A stretch of DNA of 64,000 nt from Ophthalmolycus amberensis (GCA_024529925.1 JAFEUB010001020.1:835001-899000), one strand, 5' to 3'. Numbered from the stretch's first letter, positions 1-13,774 are shown. Made by a program: numbers and translations. Notes: generated from the letters alone by a model not told the origin.

Positions 1-1406
1 ACCGAGAATGCTGACACCACTTTAATTCAGTGGGTCTTCTTCCCGGTGCTTTATGAGCACGATTCATCTTCTTCACTACTCTCTTCTGTCGGTGTTCAGA
101 TGAAACCCTAAAGGTGCCCAAAAGTACTCGTAAGACTTGCCATTTCCTGAAAGAGTTTTTTAAATCACCCACAGATACTTCATCTGCAAAAGAAAAGAAA
201 AAAAATGTAATAAATGGATTGTAGCAACTGACACCAAAATTCGTATGCTGCTTGCTACCACAATGATTTCTTGTTTATTATGTATACACTATTCTATGAA
301 TTTACAAGAAAAGTTACTCCATGAAATACAAGTTACCACTCCTATTTCTCAACAAAGAAAACCACCAAACCAAAGTTTTTGATATGATTAAAACCAGCAA
401 AACCCAACACTATGAAAACCCCAACACTTGAGAAAAAGTGCCTTAATTAATACAAAATTATATATGGAACAAAGGGAAAGAAAAAACTTAACTCAAGGTC
501 CATTTACTTGGTTTTTCCTGGAGCTTTCAACTGGCCATCTGACTTCAAGGGTCAACCTGAACCTTTCCCATTGCAAAGACAAGGCAGCAATTTGTCGGTG
601 TCTTTTCTCTCTCTCCTCATTCGCAAGAGCTGTTCTTCTCCTCTTCTCTGACTCCACCCTGCATAAGGTCACCAATGAGCCACTGAAGGGGTGGTGTGAA
701 GGTAAAGGTCACCTTTTCAAAAACACACCCTTCACCTCAGACAAGAGGATTAGGGCTTCAGTCACATTCGGTGTTGTCTCTCCTGGACTCTGGAGAGTCA
801 ACCTATTTTGCTGGCTCCGTGGCCTCTCTTTTCAATAAGTCAGTGTTAATGACATATTTTTTTGGTCCTTTTATATAAAAGCAGGCTCTAGCCGGGTACA
901 CGCATCCACAGCGATAGCAAGGGATCTGCGCTCAATATCTTTGTCAGATAGTGTTGTAATTGTGTGGGGCTAAGGTGGCAGGAGCAGAGCGCCTTGGTTT
1001 GGATATTGCCTGTTTAGATTTCCCTTGAGCCTGATGCAGTCTAAGTAGTCTCTCTAGGTCTCTCTCACACACGCACATCTGTCTATCCCCTCCTTGCTCT
1101 TCCCCCGTCTCTCTGACTTTTTCTTGCCGTCTCATCTTCCGCACCGCTGCAGAAAAACAAGTCCTGCTTCCCTTTTTCCCACATTAAACCGAGCATTTAC
1201 AAAAACAAAAGAGAATGAATGTGTTAATGCACACACCTCATATTAAGCAGGATCGCACAGGAAACGCATTTACAAACGTGTGCTAACCCATGCACATAAC
1301 GCAACCAGTTCTCATTCAACAACAAAAACAATGAGCATCACAAAGACGATCCAGCATTTCCTCATCTCCTACACAGGCAACTAAAACGACTTGGTTGAGG
1401 TTAAGG

Positions 1407-1432
1407 ATATATATATATATATATATATATAT
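1407..1432. repeat. (AT)13 microsatellite
   Basis: Thirteen uninterrupted AT units follow TTAAGG. Confidence 0.95.
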
Positions 1433-1510
1433 GTCAAATCACAGTTTGACATATGGGCAGTCAACCCAATTCACAGTGGGTCGGCTGCCAAAATTGCATT
1501 TTGTTTTGAA

Positions 1511-1715
1511 CAGTGGTGGAACGCAACAAAGTACATTTACTCAAGTACTTTACTTTATCACAAATTCAAGCTACTACTTTACTTGAGTATTTCCATTGTA
1601 GGCAACTTTATACTTCGACTTCACTACATATCAGAGGGAAATATTGTACTTTTTACTTCACTACATTTGTCTGACAGCTTTAGTTACTAGTTAGCTTTCC
1701 GATTACAATTTGTCT
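1511..1715 (-). mobile_element. CAGTGGTGGAA-type interspersed element, partial copy 1
   Basis: The segment begins with CAGTGGTGGAACG and continues with the ACTCAAGTACTTTACTT, ACTTGAGTATTTCC, GAGGGAAATATTGTAC and CTGACAGCTTTAGTTACTAG blocks. I recognise these as a very common teleost repeat that looks like a non-autonomous DNA transposon with CAGTGGTGGAA termini. Only about 200 bp of one terminal half is present. The family name and its hAT-like nature are from memory. Confidence 0.7.
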
Positions 1716-2840
1716 TCCTCTTCCTGTCCAGTAGAAAACATGCATCTCTGAAGGCGTTGAAGTTGACTTCTCCTCCCCTTCTGCTACCTGCGTTATCTGT
1801 CTTGCGGCATCCTGTGCTTAGACTATTGTGATTGGTTTAAAGAAATACAAACAACGGAGCGTTTACATAATTTTACTTAAAGTTACTGTGTGGAACTTTT
1901 GACTGGTTTTAAAACAGTCTAAATGTAATACTGATGCAAATATATGACCTAGTCAGCGAGAAGATTGTCTGTTTCTATTCTTCATGCTCGTCATCGGAGC
2001 CACCGGGTCGGATACCACGCAAAATCAGACTCTTTCAGCTCGGAGCTTCACCTTGCTGCTCCGCTGTCCCTGCTGAGAGCCAACACCAACACTGTGCTGC
2101 TGGCAATTTTTCTGGAGTCTTATCACATCAAAATCAGCAGCTCAATTCACATTCTCAGCCAGAATCTGACAGCTGTCCAAAAAGTAGCGTAGTGAGTAGA
2201 TTTTATTGCAGAAGAATACGATTCTGAAAGGTGGGGTGACACAAGTGAAACATAACTTGAAAAGACTTGTCCCCTCCGTCCCCCGTGACATTTACACCTC
2301 AGAGCGTATTTCCTAAAAGATTGTTTAATTAAACAAACCCATGTTGACTGCTGGCAGGACACGGGATGTAAGCCACTGTCTCCTCCCTCAAAGTCGACCC
2401 GCGTCGAGAGGTCTTGCATTTTACAGGCCTGTTATGACATGTTGGATGGAGCCAGTGAATTAGACCCCATGGCAACACGAAACAGAAAGAAGAGGAGGGA
2501 CGGAGATGGCAGAGATCGACAAAGGACATGGTGAAAAGAAAAAAAAGGGTGAGATGATCAATGTGTGAAGGCTGTGAAGCAGGAAGTGGTAATCTGGTTC
2601 AGGGGTGACCATGTCAGCACTGTAACCACTTTAATCAATCCTTTCTCACACCTTCCTGTCTCGCTTTCTTTGTTGTGCTGGTGGTTCTCTTCCCTTCCTA
2701 ATGCTCTCCTCTCGCCCTCTGCTTGTTTGTTCATCTCAACACATTCTCACTCCCAACTCGTCACATACGGACTCTTGGTCAGGACCCCTTTGCTCACTTT
2801 GTAACGCACTGGGTACCCCTTTAGCGTTGTTTTTCAACTT

Positions 2841-3380
2841 AAGTACGTTACGCACGTAATGTGAGTTTAGTACATTATGTACATGATGTAAGTTAAGTAC
2901 GTTCAAACATGATGTAACTTAAGTATGTTCAAACATGATGTAACTTAAGTATGTTCAAACATGATGTAACTTAAGTACGTTACGCACGTAATGTGAGTTA
3001 AGTACATTATGTACATGATGTAAGTTAAGTACGTTCAAACATGATGTAAGTTAAGTATGTTCAAACATGATGTAACTTAAGTACGTTCAAACATGATGTA
3101 ACTTAAGTACGTTACACACGTAATGTGAGTTAAGTACATTATGTACATGATGTAAGTCAAGTACATTATGTACATGATGTAAGTCAAGTACGTTCAAACA
3201 TGATGTAACTTAAGTATGTTCAAACATGATGTAACTTAACTACGTTACACACGTAATGTGAGTTAAGTATGTTCAAACATGATGTAACTTAAGTATGTTC
3301 AAACATGATGTAACTTAAGTACGTTACACACGTAATGTGAGTTAAGTACATTATGTACATTAAGTACGTGACGTAAGTTA
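2841..3380. repeat. Higher-order minisatellite (26/27-bp units of three types)
   Basis: About 21 tandem units all begin AAGTA and end with a GTAACTT or GTGAGTT-like half. Type A has ACGTTACGCACG, type B has ACATTATGTACATG, and type C has YGTTCAAACATG and is one base shorter. The order is A-B-C-C-C, A-B-C-C-C, A-B-B-C-C, A-C-C, A-B, so a higher-order period of about 132 bp is visible before it decays. Confidence 0.95.
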
Positions 3381-3449
3381 AGTCTGTAAGTAAGCACATA
3401 GCTTAGGTTAACTTACACACATAAAAGTCAGTCTCACACACAATAAGTT

Positions 3450-3690
3450 GGTTTCACACGGGACACGAACAGTGGTCTCCTGGCTGAACGTCTTTTCTGA
3501 CATGATGTCCCTTCGATGACGTTGTCACCCTTTATACTACGTCACTTGACTTCCTCCTTTACTCAAAATTACTACGGCCACGAGAGACAGCCCTGCACAT
3601 CCAAAACTGACTCTACATGGTTACGTCATAGTTTGACCCAGAGGTCCGCAGACCAAGCTGCTGTATTTATCCAGCTGGGAGAGAGAAAGC
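3450..3690. repeat. Dispersed repeat, GGTTTCACACGGGACAC family, copy 1
   Basis: The segment opens with GGTTTCACACGGGACACGAA and ends around AGACCAAGCTGCTGTATTTA. The same two blocks, in the same order and orientation, recur at 19340-19505, which shows a dispersed repeat. It starts about 70 bp after the minisatellite, so that array may be part of, or attached to, the element. The class is unknown. Confidence 0.7.
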
Positions 3691-6108
3691 CCTGTGCATT
3701 TACACTCACCTGGGCCTTAAATCTCCCCGCTGCAGCGCCGGACGAGCCGACTGGAGACACAGGGCCATTTTAGGAAATGGGATTAAGGGGGAAAGAGTTC
3801 AAAAGTACAGCAGAGGAATAAGAGAGCGAGAGACAGCGAGAGGGATAAAGTTCATAGAAAGGGATTATTGAAAAAGAGACGGAATGTGTGGGAAGGAGTT
3901 CAACGCATCATCTCATGTTCTTTTGCAGCAGGTGAAAAATGTTGTATAAAGATGGGAGAGTTGGACAGATTGGCTTTAAGTGCCTTACTCTGTATACGGT
4001 CCTGGCAGTAAATATGAAGGTGATGAAGAAGTCAGCGTTGTTGGCTGCAAGTCAGGATTAAACTATGCAGCTGCATACTTCCATTTTGACAGAGGCCGGA
4101 TATTTGAAAAGGTCACTTGTAGATGGACCTTTGGTTTCAACTGACAAAGGGCTAATTTACAAAAAAAGGCTGCCAGTGAGAGAAATCTATAATGCATCTT
4201 TAAGGCATGGGTAAAAGGTTGTGCATGATGGCATTAGTTTGAGGTTTTTGCACACAAGGAAGTGTACAAAATGACGACGACCTGTCAGAAAATAGTCCGT
4301 TGTGATGAACTTTGAAGCGTCGGTCTGACATTTGCCCGACGTTCCCATGTGATGGTAAACCAGGATGGATAGCATCCAGAGCTGAACATAATAACAGCTG
4401 ATGACTATCATCTCTCTTGGTGTCGTGTGAGAGATGCATCTTCCTGCTGTGTTTGTCATACTATTGCTTTCCCCTTCCTGGGGAAGGGCACCGAAAAGAG
4501 TTCCGTCCAACTCATCAATAACGAGGAAAGAAAAACACCCTCAAAAATAAAAAAACAACAAAAACTGTAAGCTGCCCACAGCTGACACTTCATCAAAAAA
4601 AATTTGAAGTGCGGAGATATCAATAAATGCTGAGAGCTTCATTAAAACTCTTCAGTCAAGTGTAGAGAGACGACAGCTAAAAACGCAGTCGGAACAATAA
4701 TTGTTATTCGCCGGCTCAGATGAGAAGTGAATAAGAAACAAGTGTCTGTATTGAAAAAAATAAGAACATTTGCAGTTTGTCAATCAGCAGTAACAGCCTC
4801 TTCAGTCCGTCAGCCATCATCATAAGCCTTGAAATTGATTCTTGCGACTGATATTAATGAAGGTTTCTTCTTCTACTCTTCCCCATTGCTTTGAATAATC
4901 AGTATGTTGGTGGGATGTAACGGCCCCTGTCCTTCCTTTAGTCACCTCTCTTCCCGAGTATCTGTTCTTAGTTAACAGGTAGGTAGAGCTTTATACAAGT
5001 TAAAGGGAGCTATTGGTACTTTCCAACCAGGGTCTTATTAAAAGGCAATTGTAAATGTGTAACCTAACTAATTCAGGATTTTTTATGAAATGGTTTACTA
5101 GTAGATAAAGTAGATCAATATGCAATTAGCTAAATAGCTAATCTAGTGGGCCATTTTTTGTTTGACTCAGAGAAAAATATTTCAAATGATTTATATCAGA
5201 GGTCGATCAATCGGCCACGGGTTGATATATAGACCGATCAGTCTCATATAGAATAAAAGATTTTGTTTGCCGGTAAAATATGCACACGTGCCGCAGGATG
5301 GTTTTACGTTGTGACAGTGGCACAGACCGTTACGCCACCGCCGCAAACACGCATCACTTCATGTGGAATAGTGATGGGAGGGTCGGGTTGGTTTCGGGCG
5401 CAATTACTACAAAATCTCACGTGTCTGGGCGGGCGGGGGAAAAAAGTGACAAAGCAGCGTTTCAAGTAAGCATTGCATGCAATAGTCCACCTTCCACCTT
5501 CTCATCCCCTCTCTCAAACACACACAGAGCGAGCGTTTAGTCCTATTATAATTCATTTTCAGTTGGATTTTATTTGTAACCTGCAGCACTTTTATTTTGA
5601 GATTAGATTAGTTGAGAGTGAGAGAAGGTCCTGTAATTTGGTGCAGTTTTGGTGTAAAAATGTTAAGTTATTCAATGGTTTATTATGAACACACACAATT
5701 GAATTTCAATTTTCCCTGTAAAAAAGTTAAAAAAATATCTGTATGCTTTCTATTATAGTTCTTAGAAAGTAAGAAAAATCGAAATCAGCAGATCAGACTT
5801 AAAAAATCCAAAGAAGTGAGTCTTCTTCCCACGCATCTTCGCCGGCTGCAGCCTCTTAGCAGACCAGCTAGGCTGCTACAGCAGGGCAAGGATAATATTA
5901 CATGCAGCTACCGTCATTAGATAAGCGATTGCACTGACACTGCACACTTTAATTTTGAATAACAATAAGCCTGCCTTGTAAGCCTTACCTTTTAATAACC
6001 TGCAAATTATGTCTGAGAGAATCATAACCCGCTCCTCAGTCCGATACCTTAATTACACAAGCCTCGCTTTTCCATCATCTGTTAGAAACTCCCAGAGGGC
6101 GGGCGGGC

Positions 6109-6250
<142 letters not shown>

Positions 6251-6640
6251 CTCAGCCGGGGAGTTTGCTGTGTCTAAGAATCGCAGCGGTGATGCAAAAT
6301 ATGGCAGATTGTAAGGGGGAGGGGGGGGGGCCTGTTTATCGGATGCAAATGTCATTAAATTTAAGTATTCACATACATAAATTTACAGCCCACTGTCCGG
6401 ATCATAAAAATTGACGAGGAATCCTCAGAAGAGGAAGCGTCACCGCCGCGGAGGCAAACCAGGGGGCAATGTGCCGGTTTACGGCTCCATTTAGCGATGC
6501 ATGAGAAAGGAGACCACACAATATCAATCCGAGCTTTATCCGTGTACCCAGGGTTCTCTCGTTCTTATCTGTACATCTTTTGAAACTTGTGTTTTCATTG
6601 TAAAAAGAAAAAGAAAAAAGAAGAGCCCTCCCAGTGAGCA

Positions 6641-6960
6641 CTAACCCAGATTTCAACGTTGATTTCTGGTTGAAAACGCGTTGAAATGGGTCTGAACGTC
6701 TTAGACCTATTTTCACCGTCTTTTCAACCGTCTAAATTACGGTTATAATATCAACGTGTCACAAAACACCAATTTGTTTTAAAATATTGATGGTTTGTTC
6801 AGTTGTAGGTTGAAAGAGACGCGATTTTGGTTACTTTAAACGTATTTCTCCAAAATCATATTACGCTGGCTGTTGATATGTGGTCTACACGAAGACGTGA
6901 TTTCAACGCATTTAATGTTTCATATAAAACGTCGTAAATATGGAACTATATGTGCTGTCC
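6641..6960. repeat. Possible interspersed repeat rich in TTCAACG/CGTTGAA
   Basis: The block contains repeated and inverted TTCAACGTTGA-like motifs, such as TTTCAACGTTGATTTC and GAAAACGCGTTGAAATGG. These resemble a DNA-transposon-like repeat common in fish. Boundaries and family are uncertain. Confidence 0.4.
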
Positions 6961-7572
6961 ACAAAAAGCTCCCAGGACATCGTAATGAGAGCAGAGCACA
7001 TTCTGTCTGTATATTCACGTAAAATACGACTCTGGGCTTACTGCTGGAACACGCATGCGCACGGACTCTGTGCATTTTTCTCAGTTGGAGACGATTGCTG
7101 GAAAGACGGCACTATTTGAGCTAGCTAGCTCTTACTGAGTTGATGAGCGAAGTGAACGAGCTGACGGAATAAACGAGGCTTAACACTAACGACATACTCT
7201 GCAAGTACTTGAACTACTTTATTACAATATTGCAAACCGAAATATCATTACCATATCACTAATATCATGTTATGATCATCATGCGGGCGAGGCTGCTAGC
7301 TAGTAGTGTTCAAGGTGTTTTAGTCCATTTAACGCTGCCCTTCTCAATAGTTTGCCGAATGACAACGTATATGGAATGATCCGTGCGTACAATGTACAAG
7401 GGCTCCCTTGTAGTGACAAACCCACAGAGAGTTATCAACAGAGTCCCCCTCAGCTCTACAAAGCCATGAGCATGTGTCAGTTCATGGTGTTTGATTCTCT
7501 TCCTCTGCACTCATTAGCGTCGTTTCCAGCTCCAGCAGGCAGCTGGGTTCCAGCATAAAAGCTCAGGTAAAG

Positions 7573-7735
7573 GTGCGTTTCTATCCACCTATTTTTATGC
7601 CTATTCTCAATTTGTGCATATAAAAAGAAGAAGAAAAAAAAAAAAGTCCTGAGTGGAAACAGAGAATATAAAAATAAAAATCTTGAGATATCGCAAAAAC
7701 CCCGTTAAGCTTGGCTGAGGTGGAAACGCTGTTGC
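7573..7735. mobile_element. MITE-like element with imperfect inverted ends
   Basis: The left end GCGTTTCTATCCACCT and the right end AGGTGGAAACGC are imperfect inverted repeats. They enclose about 130 bp of AT-rich sequence that includes GTGGAAACAGAGAATAT. The layout resembles short non-autonomous DNA transposons of teleosts. No target-site duplication is evident. Confidence 0.45.
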
Positions 7736-9446
7736 AGCGATGAAAGCAAAATGTAAGAAAGTGCATTGGAAACGGATTTAGCGAAGAAGGTCGATAATTA
7801 TCATGCTATGTATTTAATAATAACAATAACAATGCTCAATTTACAGTTTTAAGAGTATTCAACTTAGGACTATTACCTTGCACCCAATACCTTGATCATA
7901 GCTATCATGGAATATTTTATCGTGAACATTTTTGATATCGCTGTTATAGCCTTAATTACTTCATCTTGTTGCGCTTGCTTCTTCTGCAATGGTACGACGA
8001 TGTTTCGACATGGAGAATTAGCGCCACCTACTGCTTATCCGGGTGAAGCAACTCCTAATAGATGCATAAAGGTAGTGATCGTTTGCTTTTGCTTATTTTC
8101 TTGACATCCAGTTAAAGTATGTGACACATTTGCATGGGAACTCGGACACTGTGGGCTACATGCCCAGCACTACGGTGAACATAGTGAAGCATCTAAAGAG
8201 CCAGATAATTTCTCTAAGGGAGGAGGAGGAGACTAAAACACAGCTAAAAAGTAGAGTGAATATTAGACTTATGTTTGCCAGCTGGCCAATAACATGAATC
8301 CATATGAATGCTAATGTTGCTCTAATGTTGTCTAATGAATTATAAATTGATTAAAACTTGTAAATGAAGGTTTGAACAAAAAAAAAAAAGAGGATTGTCC
8401 AGTCCTCTAATTGAAGGGCTACCATCAAAACGCACAGACATCCGAGTTATTCTTTGTTTCTGTAATAGTATAGTTTGTAAACAACGGAGTAAAGCAGGCC
8501 TATATGCTAAATTACTATTGAGAAGCACACAACATGGGTACTGGATATAGAATATAGCTGTAATTTATTCAGCCCCAAAAATACTTGAGGGGCCTTTAAA
8601 CTAAAGCTACATTTAGACAAAATGTAAATCGTTATTCCCCCTCCGAGAGGCTTCACATCACTGCATGAATTACATGCTGAAGGAAACCAGGCCAGCGATC
8701 CAAGATGAACATTCGTATTCTGGGAAACTGAACGCGCGGTCCTGTGGGTCCACGGTCCAAATGAGTATGCACGGATCAACAGTGTGCTCGGCGGAGCAAA
8801 CAGTGACTCACTCACACCTACGTGTCAGCTTCCCTCGCTGTGAGACGCTCATGTGTGACAGGGGGGGAAGGCAAGGTACCGTTGCTGCAGAGCGACCTTT
8901 GATCCGGGAAGGGTCAGCGAGTGCCACGTGGGCGTGCAAACAAGACGAGATGCAGCGGTGAAGGTTCGTGCGGAACATTTAGCAAACGAGAGCATCTCGT
9001 CTACCGATCGATGTGAAACTTGCGCGGGTCAAACTGTTGGGGCGATATTTATACAATCAGACCGGCAGAGAAACTGAAAACACGTCGACGCCGTCTATTG
9101 TGGGGAACAGGAAGCTGACGTGGTTTACGACGGGATACATCTGGACGTACTTTGCTGCGATTACGGGTACTTTGATGACGCAGACGTCCTCAGTCCCCTG
9201 GGCTGCCGTCTCAGGTATCACTGCTGTCGTCAAACACCAGAACTAGGATGTCCCAGAAAAGATCAAGTACAGCGGCTGCATCCTCAAAACAGCGGCCGTA
9301 TCCTCAAAACAGCGGCCGTGCTCTCCACTGGGAGCTGGTCACGCAGCAATGTAATGCGCCGTGTCCGTCAGAGTCAAACCGACAGCTTTGGGAGTTAAAG
9401 GCACTCAAAAGTGAACTACTTCCAAAGCCACATGCTGTAATGGCCG

Positions 9447-9473
9447 AATAAAGCTTGAAAGCAAAAAAAAAAA
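9447..9473 (+). other. AATAAA signal followed by an A11 run
   Basis: A canonical AATAAA (9447-9452) is followed 10 bases later by eleven A residues (9463-9473). This is the arrangement left by reverse transcription of a polyadenylated RNA. It ends a CpG-rich segment that begins near 8.65 kb and includes a 2.5-copy 20-bp direct repeat (9271-9320). No coding sequence in the segment was recognised and no flanking target duplication was found, so chance is possible. Confidence 0.4.
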
Positions 9474-10382
9474 GGGAGATCCTGCAAATGTTTTTAGGCT
9501 CTAGGGTGGAATCATTCAGATGAAAAAATAAAAAGAGCGAGCCCCCCCCCCCCTAATATTTCCACCGATGATTTAATGTGTGCATAATGAAAACTAATAT
9601 ATCCCTCGTAAATATCTTCTGGGTAGATTTGGTGTCATGTGCCCCAAGTGTGCACTGTGTCACCACGTTACCAGGGCAGTGAATGGCCGGCATAGCGGGA
9701 GCACGGTCTGCCTGCCCGCCTCCTTCTACCTGCTTATGGGATCTCTGTGCACATTTTATAGTGGCAGCACTTAAAACACTGACATGCCATAATTCTACAC
9801 GTTCTGCAGCCAGAAGCTGTAACGTTGATGGTCTAGAAAGAGGTGGAGGAGGAGATTGAACTGAGAGAAGTGGAAGAAAAGGGGGAAGTAAAAATGTGGA
9901 AAGAATCAAGGAGGGGACAAAAAAGAATGTGTGTGTGTGTGTTGTACATTTGTTCTACACCCAAATGTCTTTGTTATGAGTCATTGCCGGAGGCGGATCA
10001 AATGACTAAATGGAACCATTAGTGAAAGACAGAGGGTGAAAGGAGGGATTCAAATTAAAGTATTGCTCGCGAGCCACTTGCTTTCTCTCCACCTGCATAA
10101 TTACGTTCAGGACACCAAGCAGTCGTGTGTGTGTGTGTGTGTGTTTATGGATCAGGGAGTGTGTGTGTTTGTACATCAGACTGATTTTCAGGAGGTCACA
10201 GAGGTTTCCTTTGATATGCCGAGGTCAGAAACACAGACCATGTTTCCCACCACAATCAGCACGCACACACACACAAAACAGGCTGTTTTAATTACAAAGA
10301 GCTTGTGTACATGACAGATGAGCAAAGGAGGGAGAGCTGGTACGTCCACAAGACAGTACACACCGTTTAGTGCCCTCTTTGT

Positions 10383-10384
<2 letters not shown>

Positions 10385-10432
<48 letters not shown>

Positions 10433-10443
10433 GCACGCACACA
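10385..10443. repeat. CA/GCAC microsatellite
   Basis: A CA run changes to a short GCAC run near 10429. A related GT run is at 10119-10146. Confidence 0.95.
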
Positions 10444-13192
10444 CAGAGAACTAAAAGCAGTGGCCGTATTCAAGTTGGAAATTACAACTGTGCTCAAACT
10501 GTGATGGGTGGCTGTATCATTGCACGGCGGCTCGTTAAAGAGTCACTGGGTGATCTTAATCAAATCTTAGTTTTCTTTCTTCTTCCGGCCCTCAAATTCA
10601 CCTGTGATCCCTCCACAACCTTCTAAACACACTGACACGCTATATGCTCTGGTGTTCCTGCCTCATCTGTTCAGGTGTGATAATGTGAAGTCGAACACAA
10701 AGGCACACGTGCGCTGCGAGGAACGGCAGCGACAGCCTTGGAGAAGTTATGCATATTTTAGCAGGGAATGTGAAGAATAACGAGCAAAACATCCGTGTTC
10801 AGCTGTGAGGGTTTTTGATTGAATAAAAAAAGGTAAAAAAATAAAAATATGCACGGGTCAAATGTCACGACCGCCACTGTATTCAAGAGAAGTGCACAAA
10901 CGCATGATTCAGTCGAAGCTGCAGCGTACGCAGAAGTGGAAGTCACTCAAGAAATGAGGGGGAAAATAGGGGTGGACTGTATATCAATACTACTCTGCAT
11001 TGGCTGGACCATATATTTTTCCGTGCGTCCGCCGCACTGACAACTTTACGGTCCGCTGGTTTGACACCGAAAGTCAATCATTCCAATGAGAAACGTTCTG
11101 ATTGACAGCAGTGGATTGGTGCATCGAGCGGCCGTCGGCTCTGCTGACTGACGGATGAATAATGTTTTTTGACAGAAACATAACTAAGTTCCGTGGTCAT
11201 GGGATGGAAAGCCTGAAGAGGTATGAAGCCCAGGATGTTTCATCTCCAGAACGCACCCTCTTTAGTGGCGGTCCTTGAAGCTGCAGCGAGAGGCCAGTAA
11301 ATGTAGGACACTTACGCCACTCCAGCCCGACCACAGCCCTCTGGAGTGCATGCTACCGTCTGTGCATCTCATCATCAGGCTTAACTCTGATTGATTTCCA
11401 GAATGTGCTTTATGTGAGGCTCTAATGTCACCATGTGAGGCCTATTTGCTAACGACACCTACACGCTGCATCCCCGCGAGATACCCGCTGCTGTTTGCCA
11501 TCGGCACGCTTGCCTGCAAGAGACAGCAGGAGGGGTACATCAGTCGGAGAGTAAACTTCATTATTTACCGTTCCCTAATATTCCGGAATGCAGCCGCAGG
11601 TATGCAGCGAGTGAAAGCTGTAAATGACGAAGTCAGCCAGCGGTGGGGGAAACGCTAGGTCCCTCATTAGCTGCAGCGGTTGTAGCGGCTGGCAGACTGG
11701 CGCGGCATCGGGGCCCAGGGCATCCCGGGGTCAGTCTGGAGGATAATCAAAAGCTGTAATTACATCAGGAATGTCCCTCAAGCGCGGCGACCGGCAGGGG
11801 CCAAGAAGGAATCGCTGACCGGTGGCAGACGCGGAACACGGCCGACTTACAGATAGAGACGAAAGACAGACAGAGGGGAATGGAGCAAAGAAAACACGAG
11901 GAGAGTAAAGTGGGAAGAAAGCACGAATCCTCGAGCTCTTGAGAAGCGGCGCTCTTATGATAATGAAACCGGCAATGTGGGAGGGTTAGAAGGACAGTCG
12001 AGGAGAGACAACGAAATACATGCGCCATTGACATGTAAATAGATGCACAAAACTAGCTGCGAAAAGACAAAATACAAGAGAGAGAAGGAGGGACAAGGAG
12101 ACCAGCTTGGCATTCGGAGCTGGCGTATGAAAGAGAAGCGGGGCAGGGGGGGGGGGGGGGGTTGAAGATCAATCAAGTGGAATAGCAAAAAGGCCCTTTC
12201 AACAAACTTGCTTTCATCTTCTGACAATGCAACAAACTGGTCCTGATGTGAAACTTCTCCCCGAGGAGCAGGGGCCCCTGCCTCTAATAACTCCCCTCTG
12301 TGAACGAGCTAAATCTGTAATGGAGGGCAAGTTCAGCCAAAACCCCCCTTCTGTTGTAGCACGCACGGGTAGGAGGTATGGGAGAGTTAAGAGAGAGAAA
12401 AAACTTTCGAACGGCGATTTGGTGCAAGTGCGAATGCGCCTCACCTACAGACGGTCACAAGCGACAGTCAGAGAGGAAGAAACTGCCTATGTGCAGAGAA
12501 TTATATCATAAGCTATTTACCCAAAACAGGGAAGCCTAATTTATATTTCATCCCTCTGGCAACCCTTTGCCTCTAAATATTTATTTAGTAATTAAAATAA
12601 AAGTTGAAAAAGCCTCTGAAGCTTGAGGTCCTGTGGTGGTGGTGTGGATAAAAAGCACATGGCTCGGTTACAATTAATTCTGTTTAAAACCCAAAGCTTA
12701 AACCAACGCCGTCTCGAATGCATTCAAGTTAAATGTGAGCCAACGATCACCGGGGAGCGTGAATGCTTTACTAGAGGGCACCTCAACCTCATGAATAAGC
12801 ATTCATATCACAACATGGAACGGGAAAAAAAACAAATGTTGCTCCCGTGTCTTTAAGAAAAACACAAAGTTTGCCAGGTGATAATTCAAAATATAAAAAA
12901 TATTATGGAACATAAGACGCTCGGGCATTCTGTATTGCTTTCAAAAATGTATTCTCCTGTAGATCAACTTGCGTCATTTAATGTCATCTCTGCTGAGTCA
13001 GCACGCATGCTGGCATGATTTACTCTTTCCCTCGTCCTCCTCCGATGATGCTACATGAATTAATTTGAATCATTTCATAAAGCCCTGGACTTCAATAACT
13101 CGTGTGTGTTTCAGCAAGAATTCTGCTGATGTTCAAAACTTTCCACACGTGTGTGCGTATATCTCGAGAACACAGTCATACAGACTATTACC

Positions 13193-13243
13193 GGAATAAA
13201 GTCGCAACTTAATGAGAATAAAGTCACAATATATCGAGAAAGA
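13193..13243. repeat. GAATAAAGTCGCAA-type short tandem repeat
   Basis: Two diverged units of GAATAAAGTCGCAACTTAAT are in tandem. Similar GAATAAAGTC repeats are dispersed in fish genomes; that is from memory. Confidence 0.5.
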
Positions 13244-13447
13244 ATCCACCTGACCTATAAAACCCAACCAAACAGAATAGACGTCTGATCGGAGTATTCA
13301 GATTGTCAATAGTTTTCAATGATCTACGAATATTGTTGGTATATAGTTACCCTATAGCAGGGGTGCCCACACTTTTTCGGCTTGCGAGCTACTTTTAAAA
13401 TGACCAAGTCAAAATGATCTACCTACATTAAAAATGCTGAATATCTA

Positions 13448-13690
13448 TATCTAGATAGATATATCTAGATATATCTATCTAGATAGATATATCTAGATAT
13501 ATATATAGATAGATATATCTATATCTAGATATATATCTATAGATAGATATAGATATATCTATATCTATAGATATATCTATATCTCTAGAGATAGAGATAG
13601 AGATAGAGATCTATATCTATATCTATCTACATATATATATACACACACACACATATATATATATATACACACACACATATATATATTTAT
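13448..13690. repeat. Complex ATAGAT/TATC microsatellite
   Basis: This is an impure array of TATCTAGATA, AGATAG and TATATACACACA motifs with local palindromes. It lies inside the hAT remnant. Confidence 0.9.
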
Positions 13691-13774
13691 ACTGAGTATA
13701 CTTTATATTTACAATATATGTTGGCGTACCTTGCATAACTGCATGAACAATTCTGTACATTGTTGGTCATTACC

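Noticed and set aside
2430..2460. Minus-strand APSNMS followed by a stop, as a candidate terminal samd12 exon
   Set aside because: It resembles the expected short tail, but no AG acceptor precedes it in the needed phase.
2841..3380. CRISPR array
   Set aside because: The units are contiguous with no unique spacers, and the genome is that of a vertebrate.
9013..9398. Cys-rich open frames in the CpG-rich segment
   Set aside because: Two frames are open over the same bases and neither matches a family I know; kept only as a possible retrocopy finding.
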